The notes beneath the pieces were generated by a model, which saw nothing but the letters and a program-made list of their open reading frames with translations, had not been told where the DNA came from and did no database searches. Source: Phaeoceros laevis (lineage: Eukaryota > Anthocerotophyta > Anthocerotopsida > Notothyladales). From it: a stretch of DNA of 64,000 nt. Of the stretch, positions 23,709 through 32,543 are shown piece by piece. Numbering within the stretch: position 1 is the first letter of the stretch; every line of letters starts with the position of its first letter. A program made the translations under genes and the position numbers. Location of the stretch: the NCBI GenBank assembly GCA_049999765.1, contig JBNGIQ010008513.1, positions 36,657-100,656 on the forward strand. The letters run 5' to 3'.

Positions 23709-24596
23709 TGGTCACCCGGTCTATCCAAGCGAAGTATTTCGCTTCGATGGCCTCCCAGAGCCGTCCGACGAGGAATCTTGAGCCACTGCGGAAGGGAGCT
23801 TGCTGCTCTGCAGGCTGAGCAATCTTCCAATTAGAAGATGGTGACTGGTGCGGAATTCCAATTCCGGAATGCGACGATGCAGCAGCCTCGGAAATTTATC
23901 CTTTCGGTTTCGAGTCTTCCTGTCCCAGCATGCGCCCGGAGGTGAAATGCGAGCCTCCTACTCCTCAGCCTTCTCCTCCTGGCTAGAGCTAGCTACCAAA
24001 CAGCTAGCGCTGGCTGTCAGAGGAGGCGCGCTCAGAGGAGGAGGAGACTGAGGACAAGAGGCGGAGGCAGGGCGTTTAAGAAGGCCCGGGAGGGGGGGTA
24101 GGAGGCCATGGCCCGACAGACAGACCTGTGTAGCTACCTCAGCTCCAGCAAAAGGTAGCTACCAGTCCAGCGTGAAAAAACGTAGACGCCGTGTGCAAGG
24201 AGGCAGGGAGGGACCTCATGAATCAATCTCCACAGCGTCCCCAAACAAGAGGCAACGAGGCAACTGTTGCTTCCTGCGAGCTGGCAGAGGTAGAGAGAGG
24301 CGGTGTCAAGGAGTGAACATTGTGGGAGCTCAAATCCGTGCTTCAGCACTCGCGCAGCTGTGCGGGCGCCAGGATTACGTGCAGAGAGAGAGGAGTTACA
24401 AGTGTCCAAATTTGAGCTCATCAGGGAGATCAGCCTCGGACAGATGTGGGCCAGCTGGCGACAAAGAGACATGTATGAATCAGCAGCTGCCGTGGACTGC
24501 GCAAGCTGGAAAAGTGGAAAAGGTGGAAGCTTTCTTTCCAAGCGGTAGCTATGCATTGTAATATCAATTGGAAGCTTCGCAGCCCCCCTCCCTCCT
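23709..24596. other. Intergenic spacer
   Basis: Purine/pyrimidine-rich stretches, including a GAGGAGG tract near 24020-24060. Open frames on either strand show no similarity I can recognise. Confidence 0.4.
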
Positions 24597-24668
24597 GTGG
24601 CATTGCTTCAAACATTGGTCACCACTTGTGAAGTGGCATTGCTTCAAACATTGGTCACCACTTGTGAA
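24597..24668. repeat. 36-bp perfect tandem duplication
   Basis: Two identical units, 24597-24632 and 24633-24668, starting GTGGCATTGCTTCAAAC. Confidence 0.95.
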
Positions 24669-25275
24669 GTTGTCGCGTTTGAACAACCTGGAAGGCTGTT
24701 GTGGTTTCAAGAATGCAGTGCTACAACAGGTATGTCAAGAATTTCGTCAAGCATCATGTCTATGGAACTCCAATGTTAATGTCAAGCTGATATTCACAAT
24801 TACAGCAGGCAGACAACCTTAGCTTGGGATTCTTGTGTTGCTGTGAGCATACAAACGGTTTAGTCAAAGTTAAAATTAGAACAGAATATTTATAAATGTG
24901 AAGTTTCTATATACAAAGTTAGCTTATTGTCCAACATACACATGTACAATCTTCAAGCTTGACGTTGATCCAGAAAGCCTGCCTTGCACTAATTAGCCTT
25001 ATTTACTAGCTGCACAGCAAACCCTTGATCTCCTATACTGCTGGCTTTTTGTTGTGACAGGAGTTCACCTGAATTAACTAGTACTGTTCTCCTCGGAAAT
25101 TTTTCAAGCCTCCAAGTCAAGATTCTCAGACTGTGCGGGCATATGCATCTACAATCCATGTGATACCCCAGCTAATAGCTATCAAAATTTGGATATAAAT
25201 TTGGCTCATATTCCATAAATCCTCTAACAACACCCCTAGGCACGTGCACGCCCAGCACCACTGCCCGAGGCTCAC

Positions 25276-25640
25276 TCGGTGGCCAGGCCCTCTGGAACAT
25301 GCGTGTGCAGGCACCGGCGGAGATAATGAATGATAGCTATCACAAAACACAACAACGGGAGCCCGATGCCCCCTATTAATATCACAACTCCCATCATGAA
25401 AAAATCCGGGTGGTGCTCATGACTGAGAATAAAAAGAATGCCTGGGCTCGACAAGAAGCCGCACCACCTATGTACCCACATGTTGTCTCTAGCATACGTA
25501 TACGCGTGCTGCTTCGATAAGGGCCATCTGTAATGGCGCGGAAGAGCCCCAGCAACACAGAAGAGGTGGCAAGGAAGTAAGAAATGGCAAAGACACCCAT
25601 CAGCACTTTGAACTCTGTGTCGGACCTACAACTTGTGAAG
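25276..25640 (-). pseudogene. Membrane-protein remnant split over two frames
   Basis: After an acceptor-like TTGTAG, one frame encodes a hydrophobic segment (LMGVFAISYFLATSSVLLGL) and then becomes Ser/Arg-rich. A second frame, from about 25480 to the TGA at 25276, encodes another hydrophobic helix (FMMGVVILIGGIGLPLLCFV) and a basic tail. Together they look like a small multi-pass membrane protein with a frameshift near 25500, or two exons with an intron I cannot place. The family is not recognised and no first exon was found. Confidence 0.4.
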
Positions 25641-26690
25641 ATCTCATATCAAGCGCCGGTGCAACCGTCTTGTCGAACTGATGAACCGGCCGCCGGACCT
25701 AGTTCGGAACCGTCATAGACGGTCAGCACTTTGCTGGCCATTGTAGTACTATGTCACCGACTTGTAAACTTGTTCCGCGAACACACGAAGCCTCGTTCTC
25801 AAAAAACTATCGCTCTTATTCGCTCACGTCAATTTGCAATCGACACTCTGAAAGTTTCCAGTTTAGGAAGGCTTAATTAAGGGCCTCCTTCATCCTTCCT
25901 TCCCTGCACAGCTGTTTATGAGGTCCTCAGTCTTACAAGTGTGTCAAGGCGGACTGTCCGCAATCGCGTGCGAGTGACGAATGGGGAAATAGTTAAACCG
26001 GGAATGGCGATTCCCGAAGTAGTGTTATTTCTATGAACGTCGGTCGCTGCATCATCTGGTATGCCATAGGTGGGAAGTCGTTCTCCTGTTCCTCGTTGGC
26101 AGGTAGGAGCTCAAAGCAAGGTTCTACATAGCAAGGTTCTACAATCTCAGCATTCAATTCGAAGGTCGGGTTCTGGGCGAAACTTTCTCCTACGATTGCA
26201 TGCAAGGGTGGTCCATGTGGATGACCTGGCCTCACTCATGTGGATGACCTGGCCTCACTCATGCTACCGTTTCCCCTAGCTTCGTGCGCCTGAATCTCCG
26301 CCTCCCCTCTACGAAGGGAGTTTGCAAGGAAATTTGTGGGGGCACCTACAGCTATCTCTTCCCAGCCACAGGGTTTCTAGGAGCATGGAAGGCAACGATC
26401 TACAATCAACCAGCATCTATCCGTAAGTTCTTCACACAGTCAAGGATCCATGTTCTTTCAAACGGATTGATGTCCGCCAGTACCTGAAAGTCTGATCCGC
26501 GCGACAGTTGGCCAGAAGATTTGGGTCCTCAATCGGTTGCCTTCTCTCTTCCTCCCATTTCGCTGTGAAAATTGGTGTCCAAGGGAATTTTTTTTCTGCA
26601 GCAATTCTGGATACAAGGTCTCATCCTGCTGCGTTACGAGACGGCAGGGCTGCATTCCAGCTGGACCTGCTGGAGTTCACAAAATTGTTT
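25641..26690. other. Spacer with short duplications and an unrecognised open frame
   Basis: A minus-strand frame at 26235-25993 (80 codons, ending PTFIEITLLRESPFPV) has protein-like composition but no recognised family. It is disturbed by a 15-bp duplication at 26116-26145, which repeats EPC. A 23-bp perfect duplication lies at 26214-26259. The right part includes the 3' flank of the PPR gene. Confidence 0.4.
26214..26259. repeat. 23-bp perfect tandem duplication
   Basis: The unit begins CATGTGGATGACCTGGCCTC at 26214 and again at 26237. Confidence 0.95.
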
Positions 26691-26695
26691 GCCGC

Positions 26696-29600
26696 TCAAT
26701 GTCGACCCCTACAGCTACAGGACCCTTCCTCGAATCGATGCACACGGTATCCGTCCCTTACGACGATGTCCCTCTTTTCAACTCTTGACATGATCTCTGT
26801 GGAAGAGTGGCAGTCGCTACACATCCGCAAGTTTTTGGTTACCAGCAGAGGCGTGCCATCGGGAGTGTTCAAGAGCCCATACGCCAGAGCTAGCTTCTCA
26901 GCATGTCCACACAGTTCATCTTCCTTCTCCTTCTCAGAAAGTGGCTTCAACACCAGCTTGGTGTGTGGTACATGCTTCCCTTCCTCCTTCAGACGCACAC
27001 TTGTACTCTCTACCTTGCAAGAGATGTCACCCCTTTCTTCCCCTACAACAAATCTGTGCACTTGCTTGTTCACCTCAATGCCTGCGACTGCAGGTTTCTT
27101 GCTAGCTCCTGCCAACTTTCTCAACCTTTCAATTCTATCTACATCCGCCCACATATCTGCATCTGCATACATATTGGCCATGAGCACATATGCAGAGGCA
27201 TGCTGAGGATCCAGCTCAATAAGACTTTCAAAACACCGTGTGCCCCGCACTATATCCCCATGACTCTTGCAGGCATTCAGCAACGACGTCAACCCAACTG
27301 CATTGTTTGTGCACCCAACTGAGAACAGCATCTTCTCTGCCTCATCTATGTGGCCTGCCCGCCCAAGAAGATCAACCATGCAATTATGATGCTCAATAGT
27401 CGGGTTGAGACCATGTTGTGTCACCATGGCGTCAAAATACTGTCGACCCTTACTTACCAGCCCCTCATGACTGCATGCTACAAGGAGGCAAACAAATGTT
27501 GCGTCATTGGGCTGACTACCAGCCAGCATCATGTCTTCGAAACAGGCTATTGCCTTGTGGCCTTCATTGTTTCTACCGTACCCATTTATGATGGCATTCC
27601 AAGATACCGCATCCCTTGTGGGCAGACTGTCAAACACCTCCCGTGCGTCTTTCAACTGCCCACATTTTGCATACATATCTACAAGACAGTTGCCCAATAC
27701 TACGTTACCTTCAAATAGTCCTTGTTCCACGATCTGTGAATGCAGCTGCCTACCCTGTTGTAGAGCACCAGCACTTGCACAAGCTTTCAGAAGGCATGCA
27801 TATGTAACACTGTCTGCTGAAATCGGGCCATCCTGCTCCATCCTTGCATACAACAGGAGTGCCTGTGGACCGAGCCCATTCTCAGCATACCCATTTATCA
27901 TAGCAGTCCATGTCACAGCATCCCTTGTGGTCAGACTGTCAAACACTTTGCGTGCATCATCCAACTGGCCACATTTTGCATACATATTTATGAGACAGTT
28001 TCCCAGAACTATGTCAACTTCAAGTAGTCCACTTTCCATGATCTGTGCATGCAGCTTCCTGCCCTGTTGTAGAGCACCAGCACTTGCACAAGCCTTCAGA
28101 AGGCATGCATACGTAACACTGTCTTCTAAAATCGGCCCTTCGTGCTCCATCCTTGCATACAACAAGAGCGCCTGAGGACCAAGCCCACGCTCAACATACC
28201 CATTTATCATGGCAGTCCATGTTACCACATTTTTTGTGGACATTCTATCAAAAACCTTGCGTGCATCGTCCAATTTGCCACATTTTGCATACCCACTTAT
28301 CATGGCAGTCGACGCCACCACGTCCCTTGTGGCCATGCTGTCGAACACTTTGTGTGCCTCTTCCAACTGGCCACATTTTGCATACATATTTACAAGGCAG
28401 TTGCCAAGTACGACATCACGTTCAAGTAGTCCTCTTTCCACAATCTGTGAATGCAACTTCCTGCCCTGTTGTAGAGCACCGGCACTTGCACAAGCCTTCA
28501 AAAGGCATGTGTATGTCACACTGTCTGCTAACAGGCCTTCCTGCTCCATCCTTGCATACAACATGAGCGCCTGTTGTCCAAGCCCATGCTCAGCATACCC
28601 ATCTATCATGGCATTCCATGTTACTGCATCCCTTGTGGACAAACTATCAAAAACCTTACGTGCATCTTCCAATTTGCCACATTTTGCATACCCAGAGATC
28701 ATGGCAGTCGACGCTACCACGTTCCTTGTGGCCATGCTATCAAAAACCTTGCGTGCGTCGTCCAATTCCCCACATTTCGTGTACATGTCCACCATGCAGT
28801 TGTGAACAAATGAGTTAGGCTGAATGCTACTCTCCAACACATCAGAGTGCACCTGCCTGCCAGATTCCACATCTACCGCCCTTGCACAAGCTTGCAGGGC
28901 AGCGACAAAGATGTGATTATCTGGCTCCAAACCTGAGCTGCGCATCTCATTGTACAGCTGAATGGCCACACTAGGGTTACCATGTTCAGTCTGTGCAGAG
29001 ATTATGGAGGACCACATGTACACTGATGGTGTGGCCACTCTTTTGAACACCTTCATCGCCTCGTGCAACCGGCCTTGACAAGCATACATGCGCAAGATAT
29101 GATTGCCCAGAAATGCATTTGATCCGTACCCGAGTTTGACAGTGAGATCATCAAGTCGTCGCCCCAACACCAGATTTTTCTCAGCACCGCACCTCCGGAT
29201 GACTCTGTACAGGAGGGAAGTGGATACACCACATTGTCTGTCCGCTAAGTCACTCAAAGCGACAACTGCTCGATCTAACTGCCCATTCGCACACAGCTCG
29301 TTCACCGCCTGAGCAGTTGCGTACCCTTGGCACTCTGGCGCCGTAGGAGCGCCAGCACTATGGTGCAACGAGGGGTTGGATGTAGGCTGAGCAGACCGTC
29401 CAATCCAACTCTCCAACACATTCCGCCGCGCATCCACCCGGTCAGGCTTGTATAAGTTGTTCAGCCATAGGGGCTCCTTGGACTCCTTGTGCCTGAAGTC
29501 GGGAGAGCGGGCGCTCTTCTTGTCCCTCCTGCAGTCCCACCACAATGTGGGGTCCAAGATATACTGCCTCCGCAACAACTCTTGCCGCTCTACTGCACTG

Positions 29601-29794
29601 CTATTGTCCGGTATGCCTAGCTTGGCCGCTAAGCAACTGCAGGGCACGAATGTGTGGCTTGTGTGAATCCATTGCCTCGGAGGCACATTCGAACGCCACT
29701 CCAGCTCCAGGGTGTGGGCCTGCCCCCCAGCTGCTGGCGTCCAAAACTGCTGATGTTGCATCCCGTTGGTGGTGCGCAATTGTAGGTGGAGCAA
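26696..29794 (-). CDS. PLS-class PPR protein with E1-E2-DYW:KP domain (candidate U-to-C RNA editing factor), second gene
   Basis: Single-exon protein of 1032 aa, paralogous to the gene at 6.2 kb and probably organellar. About 200 N-terminal residues precede the repeats. The PPR tract has SS and P-L-S modules with near-identical blocks (LLKACASAGALQQGR three times, MYAKCGQL three times, ASTAMISGYAKCGKL twice), a sign of recent internal duplication. P2-L2-S2, E1 and E2 follow. The PG box is ASKKPAVAGIEV, the active-site box GHAEKLALAYGLLNTPDG and the zinc motif MCSDCH. The protein ends CSCRGRH. These are DYW:KP features. No defects are visible. An alternative start at the next Met (NGMQHQQ) would shorten it by 11 residues. 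Confidence 0.95.
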   Translation of the reverse strand: MLHLQLRTTNGMQHQQFWTPAAGGQAHTLELEWRSNVPPRQWIHTSHTFVPCSCLAAKLGIPDNSSAVERQELLRRQYILDPTLWWDCRRDKKSARSPDFRHKESKEPLWLNNLYKPDRVDARRNVLESWIGRSAQPTSNPSLHHSAGAPTAPECQGYATAQAVNELCANGQLDRAVVALSDLADRQCGVSTSLLYRVIRRCGAEKNLVLGRRLDDLTVKLGYGSNAFLGNHILRMYACQGRLHEAMKVFKRVATPSVYMWSSIISAQTEHGNPSVAIQLYNEMRSSGLEPDNHIFVAALQACARAVDVESGRQVHSDVLESSIQPNSFVHNCMVDMYTKCGELDDARKVFDSMATRNVVASTAMISGYAKCGKLEDARKVFDSLSTRDAVTWNAMIDGYAEHGLGQQALMLYARMEQEGLLADSVTYTCLLKACASAGALQQGRKLHSQIVERGLLERDVVLGNCLVNMYAKCGQLEEAHKVFDSMATRDVVASTAMISGYAKCGKLDDARKVFDRMSTKNVVTWTAMINGYVERGLGPQALLLYARMEHEGPILEDSVTYACLLKACASAGALQQGRKLHAQIMESGLLEVDIVLGNCLINMYAKCGQLDDARKVFDSLTTRDAVTWTAMINGYAENGLGPQALLLYARMEQDGPISADSVTYACLLKACASAGALQQGRQLHSQIVEQGLFEGNVVLGNCLVDMYAKCGQLKDAREVFDSLPTRDAVSWNAIINGYGRNNEGHKAIACFEDMMLAGSQPNDATFVCLLVACSHEGLVSKGRQYFDAMVTQHGLNPTIEHHNCMVDLLGRAGHIDEAEKMLFSVGCTNNAVGLTSLLNACKSHGDIVRGTRCFESLIELDPQHASAYVLMANMYADADMWADVDRIERLRKLAGASKKPAVAGIEVNKQVHRFVVGEERGDISCKVESTSVRLKEEGKHVPHTKLVLKPLSEKEKEDELCGHAEKLALAYGLLNTPDGTPLLVTKNLRMCSDCHSSTEIMSRVEKRDIVVRDGYRVHRFEEGSCSCRGRH

Positions 29795-29928
29795 TTGCAG
29801 GGTTTTTCAGCATTTCGTGTCCAGTGCATCAAAGCAGACAGCAGTACCATTCCACTGCACGGGTGTCATCGGTAAACAGAAAAACAGAACTGAACAACAG
29901 TGCAAAGTACTGCAAACTCCGGAGGTTA

Positions 29929-30064
29929 GTTGTCCTCAGACAGTCTTACAAGCCCGAAGTCTGCTATTCGGGCATTGAAATCCCTGTCTGGAAAGATATA
30001 TACAGGATTTACATCGCAGTGGATGATCCGATGCTTAGATTCATCGTGCAAGTATGCCAGCCCG
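29929..30064 (-). pseudogene. Receptor-like protein kinase fragment
   Basis: About 44 codons match kinase subdomains VIb-VII: GLAYLHDESKHRIIHCDVNP, then DRDFNARIADFGLVRLSEDN. The HCD loop without Arg is typical of non-RD receptor kinases, but the catalytic-loop Lys is Asn here (VNP for IKP). A stop codon interrupts the frame just upstream (similarity continues weakly in another frame), and a stop follows EDN. The APE and later motifs are missing. It lies 135 bp upstream of the PPR gene start, so it forms part of that gene's promoter region. Confidence 0.8.
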
Positions 30065-30312
30065 AATCAATCCGGGCGCGCTTGAACCAAGGTCATATCT
30101 GCGGCGGCCTGCGCCTCAAGAGCAAGCAGGCTATTGTAGCTCAAGACTGAGTTCCTGTAGCAAACATGACTCCACTCTCATAAAACCATTTCCTCTACAT
30201 ATTGTAGTTCCTCGTAGTGGCCCCAAAGCCTTTGGCTCTTCGAACTTAGATTAGGTTTCCGAAAGGTTCATTATTATACTCAAAGCACAGAAGTAGTAAC
30301 GCACACCCAAGT

Positions 30313-30509
30313 CTCAGCCCAATCAGACTCCCCCACGTGGTGTAGCAATTAGCTAGGATCAAGATCAACGCCACGATTCTAATTAGTCAGCTAGAGCAAC
30401 GACACAGCACTCAGCCCAATCACACTCCCCCACGTGGTGTAGCAATTAGCTAGGATCAAAGATCAACGCCACGATTCTAATTAGTCAGCTAGAGCAACGA
30501 CACAGCACT
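30313..30509. repeat. 98-bp tandem duplication carrying a G-box
   Basis: Two copies, 30313-30410 and 30411-30509, differ by about one substitution and one inserted A. Each contains the palindrome CCACGTGG (G-box core CACGTG). Confidence 0.95.
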
Positions 30510-30512
30510 AGG

Positions 30513-30594
30513 CCTCCCAATGGCCCGCCGACTAGGTAGACTCGCAGTCGCGTCCTCCCAATGGCCCGCGTATTAGGTAGACTCGCAGTCGCAT
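30513..30594. repeat. 41-bp tandem duplication
   Basis: The unit begins CCTCCCAATGGCCCGC at 30513 and 30554. A few bases differ between the copies. It directly follows the 98-bp duplication. Confidence 0.9.
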
Positions 30595-30790
30595 ACCCAC
30601 GCGTTGCTCTTTATTGACTGAGCAAGATACAAGCCTCACGCACATGAGCTATGGCTTCCGCGGCCAAGTCCTCGTGAGTACCGGAAGATCAGAATGAGAG
30701 AGAGACTTACAATCTTACAGACTGATTCACAGACTGTCTGTCCTCCTTAGAGACAGAGTCCTTTTATATCCCTGGCCTAATCCTCTAGAA

Positions 30791-32543
30791 GGAATCTACG
30801 AACTTAACTTAGCATCTTGTGACTGCTTGTGACTTAAGTGAAGCTTTTGTAAGCTTTGTTGTTTACATAATACTTTCATGGTTAATAGAAAAACTTATTT
30901 AAACCTGATAATGCAAAATGGATGGAATGGTGCCAAAGGCAGGAAGTCAGTTTGAAAAACCGAGCCCCTTTGTGCCGGCTGAAAACAAGCATGAATCTAG
31001 ACATCAACGCTAGGGTTGATAAACACTTTTGGCATGGGGTACACAATATACACATGCCTTGTTTGGGATTTCTAATATTGAAGGATAACAATACCTCAAT
31101 GCCATTGTGGCGGAATTTGGTTGTCGACCTTCACTAAGCTTCTATCTTATCTCATGTCGAGTGTAATGTCCTAGCACATCACATGAGTGTAATAAGAAAG
31201 TAGGCTTCCCAAAGTACCCTAAGGGGTTTAGGGATGGTTTAGCGATGGCAATGTCGCATACCATTGCCCTGTTGTTATTCCTGCTGGCAGCTGAGATTGT
31301 CCTTGCGACATCTTGTGTGTGGTTGTTGCCTCACTTGCCTACTAGTAGGGATTATGGATGGCTGAAGAACTACCGGAGCCGACCGAGACCTACTTGAGCA
31401 CTTCGCTTGACTGTCAAGGCTTGTATAAACCTCCACCTGGATGTTGCAAACAATGCCCAGTGGATTATTAGCGTGGTGAAAGCTCTCGGTGAATATCTGC
31501 TTGATTCAGAGAGTCGGCTTTCCAATATCTTGAAATAAACTTCTTCTTCTTCTTCCAATGTACGACTAGTAAGGCTGGTTTTCCTGTGAGAGAAGATGGA
31601 TGCCAACTTGACGGCCAGTTCCAAATCGCAATGACGGAACTCAGTCGTCCTATCAGTGGAGCTGACATGCACTTGCCTGCTTTTGGATGCACGGAGTTGT
31701 ACATCGGTGCTGCAGAGTTGTAGTCTGCTGCTTGAGAACCCCACCCTGTAGGTACGGCACCGACACAGCGGTAGAAGGAAAATGGTTCGACTGAGGTTGA
31801 ATCACAACCTCGGGCAAATGACTTGTCCCCTGATTTCTACTTACTTGAGAGGGGCCGGAGTGATATTCGAGTTTTCATTTGGCAGCTAACTCTATATACA
31901 ATGCAAAGAAAGTATGTAGGAAGTTGAGGACCATGCAAATTCTGGCCAGGCGACCTTGAAAAGTGGAACAATTGGTGGCAAGAGGTTGCTTTCCACATCT
32001 GGAAGGGACTCCATGAGAGCAGAAAGGTCGTTGCAGAATCCTAGCGACCTATTGACTGGCAGAAAGCAGTAATCAATCATATTATTGGGCATAGGCGATG
32101 GGCCTAAATGCTTGGAATCAGGAAGGAACACTGATTTCCTCGCTGCAGTTCCAGTGAAGGATGGCACTACACTGACAGGATGGCGAGCAAAGGTTGTGAC
32201 AGTAAATTGGGAGGATTGAAGAGGCCGCCTACCTAGCTGGACGACATGGAGGTCTGGGGAAACGAAGACAGCAACGGCAGGGACGAGGTAAAGGGCGGTG
32301 TCTCCATCGTTTGCTCAGACGAGGTCACCCCAATTATACAGCTATGCTGTCAGGATCAACCTAGGGAATGCCTCAAGAGCATACATGCTTTACGGCTTAA
32401 GTTCAAGCCTTATTAGACGCCACCTTGGAGCCTAGTGAACAGGAAACAATGTGCCAATGAAAAAAATCAATGGATCCCAGTGGCATTGAATTGATGTAGA
32501 ATTGGGAAAGCAGCAAGTCAGCAGACTTGCTGGGGCTTCTCTT
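30791..32543. other. Gene-poor region downstream of the CCCH gene
   Basis: Frames of up to 124 codons occur on both strands without recognisable families. A short plus-strand frame at 31246 starts with a hydrophobic stretch (MAMSHTIALLLFLLAAEIVL) but stops after about 50 codons. The right end is 3' flank of the CCCH gene. Confidence 0.4.

Larger units (their letters stand above)
30230..30790 (-). mobile_element. Probable LTR remnant (minus orientation)
   Basis: On the minus strand a TATA box (GATATAAAAGGACTCTG, about 30770-30750) is followed by about 140 bp and an AATAAA (CAATAAAGAGC, near 30610). This order suits the U3-R-U5 of an LTR. The U5-side sequence consists of the tandem repeats listed separately. 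I could not find matching TG/CA ends, a primer site or a partner LTR. It may be a solo or decayed LTR, or a promoter. Confidence 0.4.

Noticed and set aside
27350-28818. Plus-strand frames opposite PPR gene 2
   Set aside because: They mirror the repeated PPR codons on the other strand.
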